Positions 1 to 12,021 are shown, numbered from the stretch's first letter. The stretch is 64,000 bases of DNA from Peribacillus sp. FSL H8-0477 (GCF_038002765.1 NZ_JBBODE010000002.1:558001-622000); one strand, 5' to 3'. The notes: generated from the letters alone by a model not told the origin. Numbers and translations: made by a program.

Positions 1-2
1 CT

Positions 3-803
3 AATTCTTTATCAAGGCTTGTAAGACAGATTGAACACGCGCCAAAATCTGAATTTCGTCAATACGTGGCTGTTTTAGGTACATATGAAACGAGGCAAAT
101 CGGCCATGCTTTTAATTCCATGCTGGACGAGCTTCATGAGTATGTGGAGCAATTGATGCTGTCGCAAAAGCAAAAAAGGAATGCGGAGCTGGAGGCTCTG
201 CAACAACAAATCAATCCACATTTCTTGTACAATACATTGGCTTCCATTAAATTTATGGTGCAGCAGGACAGCAAGGAAGATACGGAAGCAATGATTACCG
301 CTTTGATTTCCCTGCTTCAGAATACAATAGGTAATGTTAATGAAACTGTGACTGTCAAACAGGAATTGGATAATTTAAAAAACTATGTTTTCATTAATCA
401 AAAGCGTTATGGAAGTCGAATAAATGTAAGTTATCTGGTTGCGCCTGATTGTCTGGATGTACGATTGCCTAAACTGATTCTGCAGCCCTTTATGGAAAAC
501 TCATTTTTTCATGGATTCAATCGTAAAGCAGGTGGATCAATTCATGTCCTGGTTTGGCAAGAAAAGAACAATCTGATTTGTGAAGTAGCAGATAACGGTG
601 ATGGAATGGAAGAGCTATCAGAAAAAAACCTTCCTAATCAAAAGTATAAACGACAGCTTTTCTCAGGTATAGGTGTGAGGAATGTTCATGAGCGAATTCA
701 ACTCATTTATGGGGAAGAGTATGGTGTAACCATTTCCAGCAAACAAGGTGAAGGAACAAAGGTAAGGATTATTCTTCCTTCTCACGTAGAACAAATATTG
801 TAA
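3..803 (+). CDS. YesM-type sensor histidine kinase, C-terminal part (cut by window start)
   Basis: The reading frame is open from base 3, so the N-terminal sensor and membrane part lies outside the window. The visible part starts in a HAMP-like linker, then carries the His_kinase motif INPHFLYNTL, whose His is the likely phosphoacceptor. A C-terminal ATPase domain follows, with the N-box region QPFMENSFFHGF, the G1 box DNGDGM and the G2-like stretch GIGVRNVHERI. This is the LytS/YesM class, which normally partners an AraC-type response regulator and often controls neighbouring sugar importers. The partner is not in the window. The sugar ABC genes start 164 bases downstream on the same strand, which fits direct control. 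The family assignment is secure; the ligand is unknown. Confidence 0.93.
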   Translation, partial: NSLSRLVRQIEHAPKSEFRQYVAVLGTYETRQIGHAFNSMLDELHEYVEQLMLSQKQKRNAELEALQQQINPHFLYNTLASIKFMVQQDSKEDTEAMITALISLLQNTIGNVNETVTVKQELDNLKNYVFINQKRYGSRINVSYLVAPDCLDVRLPKLILQPFMENSFFHGFNRKAGGSIHVLVWQEKNNLICEVADNGDGMEELSEKNLPNQKYKRQLFSGIGVRNVHERIQLIYGEEYGVTISSKQGEGTKVRIILPSHVEQIL

Positions 804-810
804 TAAAATC

Positions 811-867
811 TAAAGATATTCCAAATCTAAAAAATAAACGCGTTGCCAAATCCTAAAGATAATCCAA
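811..867 (+). promoter_or_regulatory. Direct-repeat candidate response-regulator site
   Basis: TAAAGATATTCCAA (811-824) is repeated as TAAAGATAATCCAA (854-867) with one mismatch. The start-to-start distance is 43 bases, about four helical turns. Both copies are preceded by AAATC and lie between the kinase gene and the sugar importer. AraC-type response regulators of the YesN class bind direct repeats placed this way, so this is a plausible operator. The binding protein is inferred, not seen. Confidence 0.5.
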
Positions 868-930
868 GTTTACGAAAAAATCTTCCTACCGAGTAATGTT
901 GAAGGGGTGATAACATAATATATGTATAAA

Positions 931-944
931 TGATAACGCTTACA
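931..944 (+). promoter_or_regulatory. cre site (CcpA operator)
   Basis: TGATAACGCTTACA matches the cre consensus TGWNANCGNTNWCA at every defined position. It lies 22 bases before the likely start codon of the sugar-binding protein, a position where CcpA binding would block transcription. The expected effect is glucose repression of the importer and beta-galactosidase. Confidence 0.75.
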
Positions 945-966
945 AAAAGAAATGGGGGGGATATCA

Positions 967-2259
967 TTGAAGAAGGTTTTTGCATTATTATTAGCAAGTT
1001 TGCTTTTATTATCAGCATGTTCTTCTGAATCAAAAACATCGGAAGAGGCAACTGATACCGAAAAGGAGACCAATGAATTAACCGTATGGACTTGGGATCC
1101 GAACTTCAACGTGAAAGCAATCAATATGGCAATGGACACGTATAATAAGGAAAATTCTAAGCTTAAACTAAAAGTCATTGAAAATGCTCAAGCAGATATT
1201 GTCCAAAAACTGAATACGAGCTTAAGCTCAGGTACAACTAAAGGGATGCCTAATATTGTTCTAATTGAAGATTATCGTGCGCAAAGCTTTCTTAAAGCCT
1301 ATCCGGATGCGTTCTTCGATTTATCAAGTTCCTTCAAAGCGGAGGATTTTGCAGAATATAAACTTGCTCCAACCAGTTTGGAAGATAAACACTATGGAAT
1401 TCCGTTCGATACAGGAGTATCCGGTCTATACGTAAGAACAGATTACTTAGAGAAGGCAGGATATACTGTTGAAGATTTGCAAGGAATAGACTGGAACAAA
1501 TATATAGAAATTGGTAAAAAAGTTAAACAAGCTACTGGAAAATCTATGATATCAATGGATCCGAAAGATCTTGGGCTTATTCGTCAGATGATTCAGACCA
1601 GCGGTTCATGGTATTTGAAGGAAGATGGCGTCACACCAGACTTAGGGGATAATGAGTTTCTTAAAGAAGCATTTACTACTTACAAAGAAATTATAGATGC
1701 AGACATATCGAAACCTGTCTCTGACTGGGGTCAATACCTTGCCTCCTTTAACAGCGGCGAAACTGCATCCGTTCTAACAGGTAACTGGATGACAGCTTCC
1801 GTAAAACAGGAAGCTTCTCAAAAGGACAAGTGGGCAGTGGCCCCTTTCCCTAAACAATCGGGTAATGCAAATTCTGTTAATGCATCTAACCTTGGTGGAA
1901 GCTCCTGGTACGTTCTAAATATTTCAGGTAAAGAGAAGGCTGCAGATTTATTGGCTAAAACATTCGGTTCAAATGTTGATTTTTATCAGGACATCAACAA
2001 AGAAATTGGTGCTATTGGTACGTATAAGCCTGCTGCAGAAGGAGAGGCTTACAAAGCTGCAGATGACTTCTTTGGAGGTCAACCAATCACAGAAGATTTT
2101 TCTAAATGGGTGGCAGAGATTCCACAAGTAAACTACGGTGCACATACGTATGTAATTGAAGATATATTAGCGGTCGGTATGCAGGATTACTTAAAAGGAA
2201 AAGATCTTGACACAGTTTTGAAAGACGCACAAAAACAAGCGGAACAACAAATTAAATAA
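967..2259 (+). CDS. Sugar ABC transporter substrate-binding lipoprotein
   Basis: A family 1 extracellular solute-binding protein of 430 aa. The N-terminus MKKVFALLLASLLLLSACSS is a lipoprotein signal with the lipobox LLSAC, so the mature protein should be anchored by its Cys outside the membrane. An ATG at 952 also opens the frame, but it lies inside the G-rich ribosome site; TTG at 967, 7 bases after the G run, gives the better start. It leads an apparent unit with two permeases and a beta-galactosidase, so a galactoside or galacto-oligosaccharide ligand is likely. No ATPase is encoded nearby; such importers often share an MsmX-type ATPase, which is inference here. Confidence 0.9.
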   Translation: MKKVFALLLASLLLLSACSSESKTSEEATDTEKETNELTVWTWDPNFNVKAINMAMDTYNKENSKLKLKVIENAQADIVQKLNTSLSSGTTKGMPNIVLIEDYRAQSFLKAYPDAFFDLSSSFKAEDFAEYKLAPTSLEDKHYGIPFDTGVSGLYVRTDYLEKAGYTVEDLQGIDWNKYIEIGKKVKQATGKSMISMDPKDLGLIRQMIQTSGSWYLKEDGVTPDLGDNEFLKEAFTTYKEIIDADISKPVSDWGQYLASFNSGETASVLTGNWMTASVKQEASQKDKWAVAPFPKQSGNANSVNASNLGGSSWYVLNISGKEKAADLLAKTFGSNVDFYQDINKEIGAIGTYKPAAEGEAYKAADDFFGGQPITEDFSKWVAEIPQVNYGAHTYVIEDILAVGMQDYLKGKDLDTVLKDAQKQAEQQIK

Positions 2260-2271
2260 TAGAATAATTGT

Positions 2272-2345
2272 CTCGGGAATTCGCCGGCTCTCCTATTGGT
2301 ATGGCGGAGCTACACTGTGTAACAGGCGGTATTTCCCGAGTTTTT
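2272..2345 (+). terminator. Intergenic hairpin after binding-protein gene (partial terminator)
   Basis: CTCGGGAA (2272-2279) pairs with TTCCCGAG (2333-2340), followed by TTTTT. The 53-base loop contains further G/C-rich complementarity. It separates the binding-protein gene from the first permease gene, so it probably lowers downstream expression or stabilises the upstream message. Confidence 0.65.
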
Positions 2346-2374
2346 GTATCAAGATGGTAAGGAGTTGATGTAAA

Positions 2375-3319
2375 GTGATTCCGGCAAAAACTAAACAAAG
2401 TTATTCATCGACCGGCCAAAATGTACAATCCAGTAAATCTAGTAGGATGCATCGGATAAAAAATGCAACGATAGGATGGTCTTTTGTCGTACTGGCAGTC
2501 GTCATGATCTGTATGTTTACTTTCTATCCAATGGTTCATGCATTTATGATGTCTTTGCAATCAGGAACAGGTACAAATCTTTCCTTTGTCGGATTGGACA
2601 ATTATGCACGTTTGTTGAAGGATCCCACGTTTTTGACAACTGTAAAAAATACGGTTATCTATCTCATCCTTCAAGTTCCGATTATGATTATTCTTGCTCT
2701 ATTTATATCGGTACTGCTGAATAACCCCAAACTAAAGTTTAGGGGGTTCTTTCGAACAGCCATTTTCTTACCATGTGTAACCTCACTTGTTGCGTATTCG
2801 GTTATTTTTAAATATTTATTTTCACTAGATGGCATTGTTAACATCATGCTCATGAAGATTTCACTTATTTCTGAACCAATTCAGTGGCTGACTGACCCTT
2901 TTTGGGCAAAAATCACCATTATTGTTGCGATTACTTGGAGGTGGACTGGCTATAATATGATCTTCTATTTATCCGCTCTGCAAAATATTGATTACTCAAT
3001 TTATGAATCAGCAAAAATGGATGGTGCGTCCCCAATTCAGCAGTTTTTTAAGATTACTATTCCATTACTAAAACCAATCATTTTGTTTACTTCCATTATC
3101 TCAACAATCGGGACCCTTCAATTGTTTGATGAAGTCATGAATATTACGCAAGGAGGGCCAGGAAATGCAACGATGACCATTTCTCAGTATATTTACAATC
3201 TATCGTTTAAATATACCCCTGACTTTGGTTATGCGGCGACTGTCTCTTATGCAATTGTGATTATGATTGGAATCTTTTCCATTCTTCAGTTTAAAGTGGC
3301 AGGTGATAAAAATGAGTAA
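2375..3319 (+). CDS. Sugar ABC transporter permease (MalF-type)
   Basis: A 314-aa inner-membrane permease. A charged N-terminus of about 40 residues precedes a first membrane segment (WSFVVLAVVMICMFTFYPMV), and about six segments can be recognised. The EAA loop that docks the ATPase is seen in YESAKMDGASPIQQFFKITIPLLKP. The start is GTG at 2375 behind AAGGAG; the ATG a few bases earlier runs straight into a stop. Its last 8 bases overlap the next gene, so the two permeases are translationally coupled. With its partner it forms the channel of the importer fed by the upstream binding lipoprotein. Confidence 0.92.
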   Translation: MIPAKTKQSYSSTGQNVQSSKSSRMHRIKNATIGWSFVVLAVVMICMFTFYPMVHAFMMSLQSGTGTNLSFVGLDNYARLLKDPTFLTTVKNTVIYLILQVPIMIILALFISVLLNNPKLKFRGFFRTAIFLPCVTSLVAYSVIFKYLFSLDGIVNIMLMKISLISEPIQWLTDPFWAKITIIVAITWRWTGYNMIFYLSALQNIDYSIYESAKMDGASPIQQFFKITIPLLKPIILFTSIISTIGTLQLFDEVMNITQGGPGNATMTISQYIYNLSFKYTPDFGYAATVSYAIVIMIGIFSILQFKVAGDKNE

Positions 3320-4136
3320 ACTATCGAGCATATTCACCTATACTTTTTTAAGTTTAGCCGCCATTGTTTCCATCTTCCCATTTCTCTGGATGGTTGTCAG
3401 TTCGACAAATAAGTCAGTGGATGTGACGAAGGGACGATTATTGCCAGGGAGTCATCTTCTAGAGAATTTCCAGAGCTTATTGGATACAGTGGATCTTGTA
3501 CCCGTATTAATTAATTCTATTAAAATAGCCGTTATTACGACGCTGCTTGCTTTAGTGATTGCCTCCTTAGCCGGTTATGGATTTGAAATCTTTAAAAGCA
3601 AAATGAAAGACTATGTGTTTAGTTTCTTATTACTCTCAATGATGATTCCTTTTGCCGCTCTGATGGTGCCGTTATTCCGGATGTTTGGAACCATTTCCGA
3701 AGCTGCTCCAATAATCGGGATTGATACACTTGCCGCAGTCATTTTACCAACGAGTGCAACGGCTTTCCTAATCTTTTTCTTTCGACAAAGTACAAAGATG
3801 TTCCCAAGAGAAATTATTGAGGCTGGTCGGATTGATGGATTATCGGAGCTAGGGGTATTCATAAGAATTTATATTCCAACAATGAAAACAACGTATGCTG
3901 CAGCCGCAATTATTACCTTTATGGCTAGCTGGAACAGTTATTTATGGCCGCTTGTCGTACTTCAGTCTTCAGAAAACCATACATTACCGTTACTCATATC
4001 GAACCTTGGATCTGGATATTCCCCAGACTTTGGAGTGATTATGACAGCCATTGTTATAGCAACCCTGCCAACTGCACTGATATTCTTCATACTGCAAAAA
4101 CATTTCGTTGCGGGCATGATGGGGTCAGTGAAGTAA
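3312..4136 (+). CDS. Sugar ABC transporter permease (MalG-type)
   Basis: A 274-aa carbohydrate permease of the CUT1 type. The start MSKLSSIFTYTFLSLAAIVS at 3312 lies within the end of the preceding gene (8-base overlap); an upstream in-frame start at 3267 would be buried in that gene and is less likely. Six membrane segments are visible. The EAA loop is EIIEAGRIDGLSELGVFIRI, and the C-terminus MMGSVK is typical of the family. It pairs with the upstream MalF-type permease. Confidence 0.92.
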   Translation: MSKLSSIFTYTFLSLAAIVSIFPFLWMVVSSTNKSVDVTKGRLLPGSHLLENFQSLLDTVDLVPVLINSIKIAVITTLLALVIASLAGYGFEIFKSKMKDYVFSFLLLSMMIPFAALMVPLFRMFGTISEAAPIIGIDTLAAVILPTSATAFLIFFFRQSTKMFPREIIEAGRIDGLSELGVFIRIYIPTMKTTYAAAAIITFMASWNSYLWPLVVLQSSENHTLPLLISNLGSGYSPDFGVIMTAIVIATLPTALIFFILQKHFVAGMMGSVK

Positions 4137-4219
4137 TCGTTTTAACTTAAATATCAATAAATCGGTCTGATCTGCTAAGTAAGTATGTTAACTATTCAAA
4201 TGAGTAGAAAGATAGGTGA

Positions 4220-7372
<3,153 letters not shown>

Positions 7373-7383
7373 TAATAACTAAA

Positions 7384-7437
7384 AAAAGCGGCGAAATCTC
7401 AATGAGTGAATGAACGTTCTGGGACCTCGCCGCTTTT
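7384..7437. terminator. Bidirectional-looking terminator after lacZ
   Basis: AAAAGCGGCGA (7384-7394) pairs perfectly with TCGCCGCTTTT (7427-7437) around a 32-base loop. It ends the first sugar operon. Confidence 0.8.
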
Positions 7438-7560
7438 GAAACAGAAGTGGGGTAAAGAACATACATACAAAAATTGGATTGGATAGCAACAGGTTTCGGC
7501 CTCCCAAGAACTATTAGGGTAATTAAAACTCTCTTTAAATGAAATTTAGGAGGTTTTCTG

Positions 7561-8319
7561 ATGGGACGTTTAGAAAACAAAGTAGCTATAATTACAGGTG
7601 CTGCTTCAGGAATGGGGTTAGCGGCCATTCATTTATTTATAAAAGAAGGAGCAAAAGTCGTTGCAACTGACATAGCTTTTGAACAATTAAAAGAAGCGAC
7701 TACCGCAATCGAAGGTGAAATTTTATGTGTTGAATTAGATGTTACTTCGGGAGAACAATGGAAAACTGTAATGAATAAAGCAAAAGAGACATTTGGTAAA
7801 ATTGATATTTTAATTAATAATGCGGGTGTATCGTTCCATAGACCACTTTTAGAGGAAACATTAGAGGGCTGGAACCGTACAATTCACTTGAATTTAACGT
7901 CTGTATTTTTAGGTATGCAATCAGTCATACCATATATGCAGGAAAATGGGAGTGGGTCAATCGTAAACTGTGTATCGTTAGCAGCGATTATCGGTAGTGC
8001 AGACAATGGTGCAGCTGCTTATGCTGCAGCAAAGGGCGGCGTCAGAGCTTTATCAAAACATGCTGCTATTAACTTCGCAAAAGATAACATTCGAGTAAAT
8101 TCTATTTACCCTGGTGCAATCTTAACTGGTGCAGCTCAACGTCATGGCGTTACATCACAAGAAGTATTAGGAAAAGCATTTGAAGGAACAATTCCTTTAC
8201 CACCATTTGCTGGGGAAGCTATTGATATTGCTAATGGATATTTATATTTGGCATCAGCTGAATCAAAGTTCGTTACGGGTGAAGAGTTAATCATTGATGG
8301 TGGATGGAGTTCTAAGTAA
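7561..8319 (+). CDS. Short-chain dehydrogenase/reductase (SDR)
   Basis: A classical SDR of 252 aa. The N-terminal nucleotide-binding motif is TGAASGMG (about residues 12-19), followed by INNAGVSF, a Ser in the CVSLAA stretch and the catalytic YAAAK. A C-terminal SKFVTGEELIIDGGW is typical of 3-oxoacyl-ACP reductase-like and 20-beta-hydroxysteroid dehydrogenase-like members. An Asp at the end of the second strand (VVATDIA) suggests NAD rather than NADP. The start sits behind AGGAGG. It seems to be a single-gene unit; the substrate is unknown. Confidence 0.88.
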   Translation: MGRLENKVAIITGAASGMGLAAIHLFIKEGAKVVATDIAFEQLKEATTAIEGEILCVELDVTSGEQWKTVMNKAKETFGKIDILINNAGVSFHRPLLEETLEGWNRTIHLNLTSVFLGMQSVIPYMQENGSGSIVNCVSLAAIIGSADNGAAAYAAAKGGVRALSKHAAINFAKDNIRVNSIYPGAILTGAAQRHGVTSQEVLGKAFEGTIPLPPFAGEAIDIANGYLYLASAESKFVTGEELIIDGGWSSK

Positions 8320-8409
8320 TCGAGTCAGTTTAAAATTGTATCTTTTATCCTGCGATTATGGGAGCGATGTAGAACAGTGTTAAGAGAGTCAACCGATGAG
8401 AATTTTAAA

Positions 8410-8459
8410 AAATCAGGCTGTCTGCATCCAAATGAATTTGGTGTTAGACAGCCTGATTT
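8410..8459. terminator. Convergent-gene terminator
   Basis: AAATCAGGCTGTCT (8410-8423) pairs with AGACAGCCTGATTT (8446-8459). It lies between the SDR gene and the convergent 3-hydroxyacyl-CoA dehydrogenase gene and can serve both. Confidence 0.85.
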
Positions 8460-8477
8460 AATTATGGCTCAGGATAA

Positions 8478-9377
8478 TTACTCTTTTAAGAAGTCTGCTT
8501 GAGCAAAAGCGGGGTTAGGGTATTTGTAAAATCCTTCTCCTGCTCCTCTTCCAGTTTTGCCTTTATCGATATACTCCGACTTCAAGAGGGCAGCCAATTT
8601 TTTGAAATGTGGATCACCTGCTTGGGCTTTTGCATTGGCAATGTTGTAAGCGGTCGTAATTCCGACAACGTCTAATATAGCAAAAGGTCCAAGAGGGGCA
8701 CCAGTTGCAATCATCCATGTTTTGTCGATGGTCTCTGCATCGGCCACTTCATTTAATAAAAGTCCCTGACCTGCTTCTAATAAAGGAACCAATAATGAAT
8801 TTAAGATATAGCCGGGCTGCTCTTTATGTAATGGGAGGGCGACCATGCCGATGGTTTTTGCAAATTCAATCACTTCATTAAAGACCACTTCAGCTGTCCC
8901 AGGATGTTTCATGACTTCAGCAGTATTGTTTTTCCAAATTTCATTAGCAAAGTGTAGGGCCAGAAATCTTTCAGGACGGCCAGTTGCTTCAGCAAATTGA
9001 CTTGGTAATAATGTAGAAGAGTTGGTTGCGAAAATGGTTTTTTCAGGAGCCACTTTCCCCAATTCACGATAAAAATTCGTTTTAATTTTTACGACTTCAG
9101 GAATCGCCTCAATCACAAGGTCCGCATCAGCCACTGCATTTGCTAAATCGGAATGAAAGGAAATTCGATTATAAGCTTCATTAAGTTCTTCTTCCACAGC
9201 CCCTAAATCTTCTTTATAATATGGCTTTAAATTCAATATCCGATCTTTAGCACGTTCTAATGCCTCGTCGTTAATATCATATACGACTACGTTAAATCTT
9301 CCTTTGTAAGCAGTTTGAAAGGCAATTTGACTTCCTAAAACGCCGCTTCCGGCGACTGTGATGGTTTTGTAGTTCAT
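8478..9377 (-). CDS. 3-hydroxyacyl-CoA dehydrogenase family protein
   Basis: A 299-aa protein with an N-terminal NAD-binding 3HCDH_N domain (VAGSGVLGSQIAFQTA), the central motif FATNSSTLLPSQFA containing the family Ser, LALHFANEIW (His of the catalytic dyad) and a helical 3HCDH C-terminal domain from about residue 190. It oxidises or reduces 3-hydroxyacyl-CoA, often 3-hydroxybutyryl-CoA, with NAD. ATG at 9377 has a G-rich ribosome site 9 bases away; TTG at 9383 would add two residues but is too close to that site. It stands alone, apart from the fatty-acid operon at 59.7 kb. Confidence 0.87.
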   Translation of the reverse strand: MNYKTITVAGSGVLGSQIAFQTAYKGRFNVVVYDINDEALERAKDRILNLKPYYKEDLGAVEEELNEAYNRISFHSDLANAVADADLVIEAIPEVVKIKTNFYRELGKVAPEKTIFATNSSTLLPSQFAEATGRPERFLALHFANEIWKNNTAEVMKHPGTAEVVFNEVIEFAKTIGMVALPLHKEQPGYILNSLLVPLLEAGQGLLLNEVADAETIDKTWMIATGAPLGPFAILDVVGITTAYNIANAKAQAGDPHFKKLAALLKSEYIDKGKTGRGAGEGFYKYPNPAFAQADFLKE

Positions 9378-9720
9378 CTTCAAAGACCCCGTTTTCCTTT
9401 AATTATTTTGATGCAGAGATGCGCCCAATATGTGTAAGTATCCCCTTGATGGACTTTTATAACCTAAGAGACCGGGTGTCCACTATTAAAATTACAACCA
9501 TTATTATCATGTCCATCCATTATTAATATGGGGTCTGTTTAATCGTAAAAGTCCTTTTAGTAGCTCATTTTCCCTGGTTATAAATTAAGCATGAAAAGTT
9601 CGATAATGATTGTTTCACACCGATATAGGGTCACTTCTACTAAGCACTGAAATTGAAAGGTTTAGGTCCTTAGTAACGGGGAAGAAAAATAGTAGTGAAC
9701 TTTAATAGGAGGAATTCTAT
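9378..9720. other. Intergenic region between divergent genes
   Basis: About 340 bases between the divergent 3-hydroxyacyl-CoA dehydrogenase and SDR genes. It must hold both promoters. No confident -35/-10 pair, terminator or known operator was recognised. The imperfect palindrome CCATTATTAATATGG at 9517-9531 is the only local symmetry seen. Confidence 0.4.
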
Positions 9721-10506
9721 ATGGCAAAAACAATTTTTATTACTGGTGCAGGGAGCGGTCTTGGACGAGGTGCTGCAATAGGATTAGCCAAGCGTGGGCA
9801 TCACGTGATTGCAACTACAGAAATCACATCTCAGAAAACAGATCTTATGCGTGAAGCACAAGAGCTTGGTTTAACGATGGACGTGTTTAAATTGGATATA
9901 ACAAATGAACGGGACCGTGCGTTGATTGACGAATATGATTTTGACATATTTGTGGCAAATGCAGCGATCAATGAAGGCGGTGCGCTTGGGGAAATACCAA
10001 TGGATCGATTCCGGGCAATTTTCGAAGTGAATGTTTTCGCGACACTTGAATCCGTTCAGCATGCTGCAAGAAAGCTGGTCGAAAAAGGAAACGGAAAAAT
10101 CATATTCTTGAGTTCGATGGCTGGGATTATTACCACACCATATGGAGGTCCTTATGCAGCCACTAAACATGCTATAGAGGGAATTGCTTTAACATTGAAG
10201 GATGAGTTAAATAAATTTGGTGTCCAAGTTGCGACCATTAATCCAGGTGCTTATAATACTGGTTTTAACGACAGGGCAGTAGAAGAAAAGTGGAAGTGGT
10301 TCGATGAGACAAGTAACTTTACACGCAAAGAAGATATGAAAAAACAAGATGCGGGACTAAAGAATCAACTTGATCCGGAAGATATGATTGAAAAAATGAT
10401 TGAAATCATCCCTGCGGATCATCATAAATTCCGTATAGCTTATCCAAAAGCAACGGAGAATAAAATGAAGAAAACGGAACAAGAGCGTTGGGATATGGAG
10501 GTTTGA
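9721..10506 (+). CDS. Short-chain dehydrogenase/reductase (SDR)
   Basis: A classical SDR of 261 aa with the Rossmann motif TGAGSGLGRG near residue 8, VANAAINEGG instead of the usual NNAG, the Ser in FLSSMAGI and the catalytic YAATK. The C-terminal part has an unusual acidic/basic helix (KWKWFDETSNFTRKEDMKKQ) in the substrate-loop region, as in SDRs annotated only generically. ATG follows GGAGGAATTCTAT. It is monocistronic, with a strong terminator 10 bases after the stop. The substrate is unknown. Confidence 0.86.
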   Translation: MAKTIFITGAGSGLGRGAAIGLAKRGHHVIATTEITSQKTDLMREAQELGLTMDVFKLDITNERDRALIDEYDFDIFVANAAINEGGALGEIPMDRFRAIFEVNVFATLESVQHAARKLVEKGNGKIIFLSSMAGIITTPYGGPYAATKHAIEGIALTLKDELNKFGVQVATINPGAYNTGFNDRAVEEKWKWFDETSNFTRKEDMKKQDAGLKNQLDPEDMIEKMIEIIPADHHKFRIAYPKATENKMKKTEQERWDMEV

Positions 10507-10515
10507 CTAACTAAG

Positions 10516-10559
10516 AAGAACTCATTTTGACTTTTGTTGGATCAAAATGAGTTCTTTTT
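10516..10559 (+). terminator. Rho-independent terminator
   Basis: AAGAACTCATTTTGA (10516-10530) pairs with TCAAAATGAGTTCTT (10542-10556), followed by a T run. It ends the SDR transcript. Confidence 0.9.
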
Positions 10560-10665
10560 GTATATAGTGCGGTTAATTCTTTCATGTAGAGTAGTATGAC
10601 CCATGAAAGACCATATGTTATTTAATTGTAGGCGCCATGAACTATTACTTTTTGCTTTTTCTAAA

Positions 10666-10683
10666 TTACTCTATTTAGAGTAA
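10666..10683. promoter_or_regulatory. 18-bp palindrome upstream of P450 gene
   Basis: TTACTCTATTTAGAGTAA has perfect 8-bp arms around two bases. It lies about 90 bases before the P450 start codon, where a dimeric repressor such as a TetR or MarR protein could bind. No regulator gene is adjacent, so the binding protein is unknown. Confidence 0.5.
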
Positions 10684-10696
10684 AATCTGAATGGAG

Positions 10697-10750
10697 AATA
10701 GACACAGAAGTTACCTTTTGAGGAAAAATACGTTTGTATCCGTGTCTATT
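10697..10750 (+). promoter_or_regulatory. 5-prime leader stem-loop of P450 gene
   Basis: AATAGACAC (10697-10705) pairs with GTGTCTATT (10742-10750), enclosing a 36-base loop that ends just before the ribosome site. There is no T run, so it is not a terminator. It may affect mRNA stability or translation; the function is inferred only from position. Confidence 0.4.
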
Positions 10751-10773
10751 TATTTAGAAGAGGAGGAATAATT

Positions 10774-12006
10774 TTGAATAAAGAAGTCATTCCAATTAAT
10801 GAGATACCAAATTTTCAATCACGTGCTGAAGAGTTTTTTCCTATAGAATGGTATAAAGAAATGCTGCACCATCATCCTGTATATTATCATGAAGGAACGA
10901 ATACATGGAATGTCTTTAAATATAAAGATGTTAAGCAGGTATTAAGTAATTATGAGTTTTTTTCAAGTGATGGACCTAGAACTGCTATTTTTGTTGGAGC
11001 TAATAAAAAACCAGAAAAAGCTACTTCTATATCTAATATTACAATGGTAGATCCTCCTGATCATCGGAAGAGTCGCTCTTTGTTAGCCGCCGCTTTTACT
11101 CCCCGCAGTTTAAAAAACTGGGAACCACGTATTCAACAGATTATAACGGACCTTGTGGAGAATATACCAGTAGATGCTACGGTTAATATCGTGGAAGCTT
11201 TTGCTGCTCCGTTGCCTAGTATGGTTATTGCAGACTTATTTGGGGTTCCGATAAAAGATCAGCATCAGTTCAAAGAATGGGTAGATATCTTATTCCAACC
11301 TTATGAAAAAAATCGGGTAGAAGACATTATGCAAGAAAAAGAACAGGCAGCGAAGGAATATTTCCAATATCTATATCCAATCGTTGTTCAAAAACGCTCC
11401 AATCTATCTGATGATATTATCTGTGATTTAATTAGAGCAGAAGTAGAGGGAGAGAAATTCACAGACGAAGAGATTGTACAGGCGACCATGTTACTATTAG
11501 GTGCAGGTGTCGAAACAACGAGTCATGCAATCGCCAATGCTTTCTATTCTATGCTATACGATGATACGTCTATCTATGGAGAAATAAAGAAAAATACAGA
11601 ATTAATTCCAAATACAGTTGAAGAAATGCTCCGTTATCGGTTCCAAAGCTCTAGAAGGGATCGTACAGTAAAACAAGATAATGACTTATTAGGCGTCCCT
11701 TTGAAAAAGGGGGATTCCGTTATCGCATGGATGAGTGCCTGCAATATGGATGGAGATATGTTTGAGAATCCATTCGAAATCGATATCCACCGATCGAACA
11801 ATAAAAAACATTTAACCTTCGGAAGCGGTCCACATTTCTGTTTAGGCGCACCACTTGCACGATTAGAAATGAAGCTAGGATTAGAGACATTTGTAAAGAA
11901 ATTTTCTCGTATTGAACGAGTAGAAGGATTTGAATTAGAAAAAAACCTAACGGACTCTGCTACCGGACAATCCTTAACCTATCTACCAGTGAAGGTTTAT
12001 AAATAA
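10774..12006 (+). CDS. Cytochrome P450 (possibly CYP109-like)
   Basis: A soluble bacterial P450 of 410 aa. The I-helix motif LLLGAGVETTSHAIAN near residue 244 carries the acid-alcohol pair in ET. The ExxR motif is EMLR near residue 285 and the haem-binding loop is FGSGPHFCLG with Cys356 as iron ligand. The B-C region MVDPPDHRKSRSLL is typical of class I bacterial P450s. Overall it resembles the Bacillus CYP109 group (B. subtilis YjiB), but that is from memory of the family, not an alignment. The start is TTG behind AGAGGAGG. No ferredoxin or reductase gene is adjacent, so it must borrow redox partners. Likely substrates are fatty acids, terpenoids or steroids. Confidence 0.92.
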   Translation: MNKEVIPINEIPNFQSRAEEFFPIEWYKEMLHHHPVYYHEGTNTWNVFKYKDVKQVLSNYEFFSSDGPRTAIFVGANKKPEKATSISNITMVDPPDHRKSRSLLAAAFTPRSLKNWEPRIQQIITDLVENIPVDATVNIVEAFAAPLPSMVIADLFGVPIKDQHQFKEWVDILFQPYEKNRVEDIMQEKEQAAKEYFQYLYPIVVQKRSNLSDDIICDLIRAEVEGEKFTDEEIVQATMLLLGAGVETTSHAIANAFYSMLYDDTSIYGEIKKNTELIPNTVEEMLRYRFQSSRRDRTVKQDNDLLGVPLKKGDSVIAWMSACNMDGDMFENPFEIDIHRSNNKKHLTFGSGPHFCLGAPLARLEMKLGLETFVKKFSRIERVEGFELEKNLTDSATGQSLTYLPVKVYK

Positions 12007-12021
12007 GAGTAATGAAATGGG

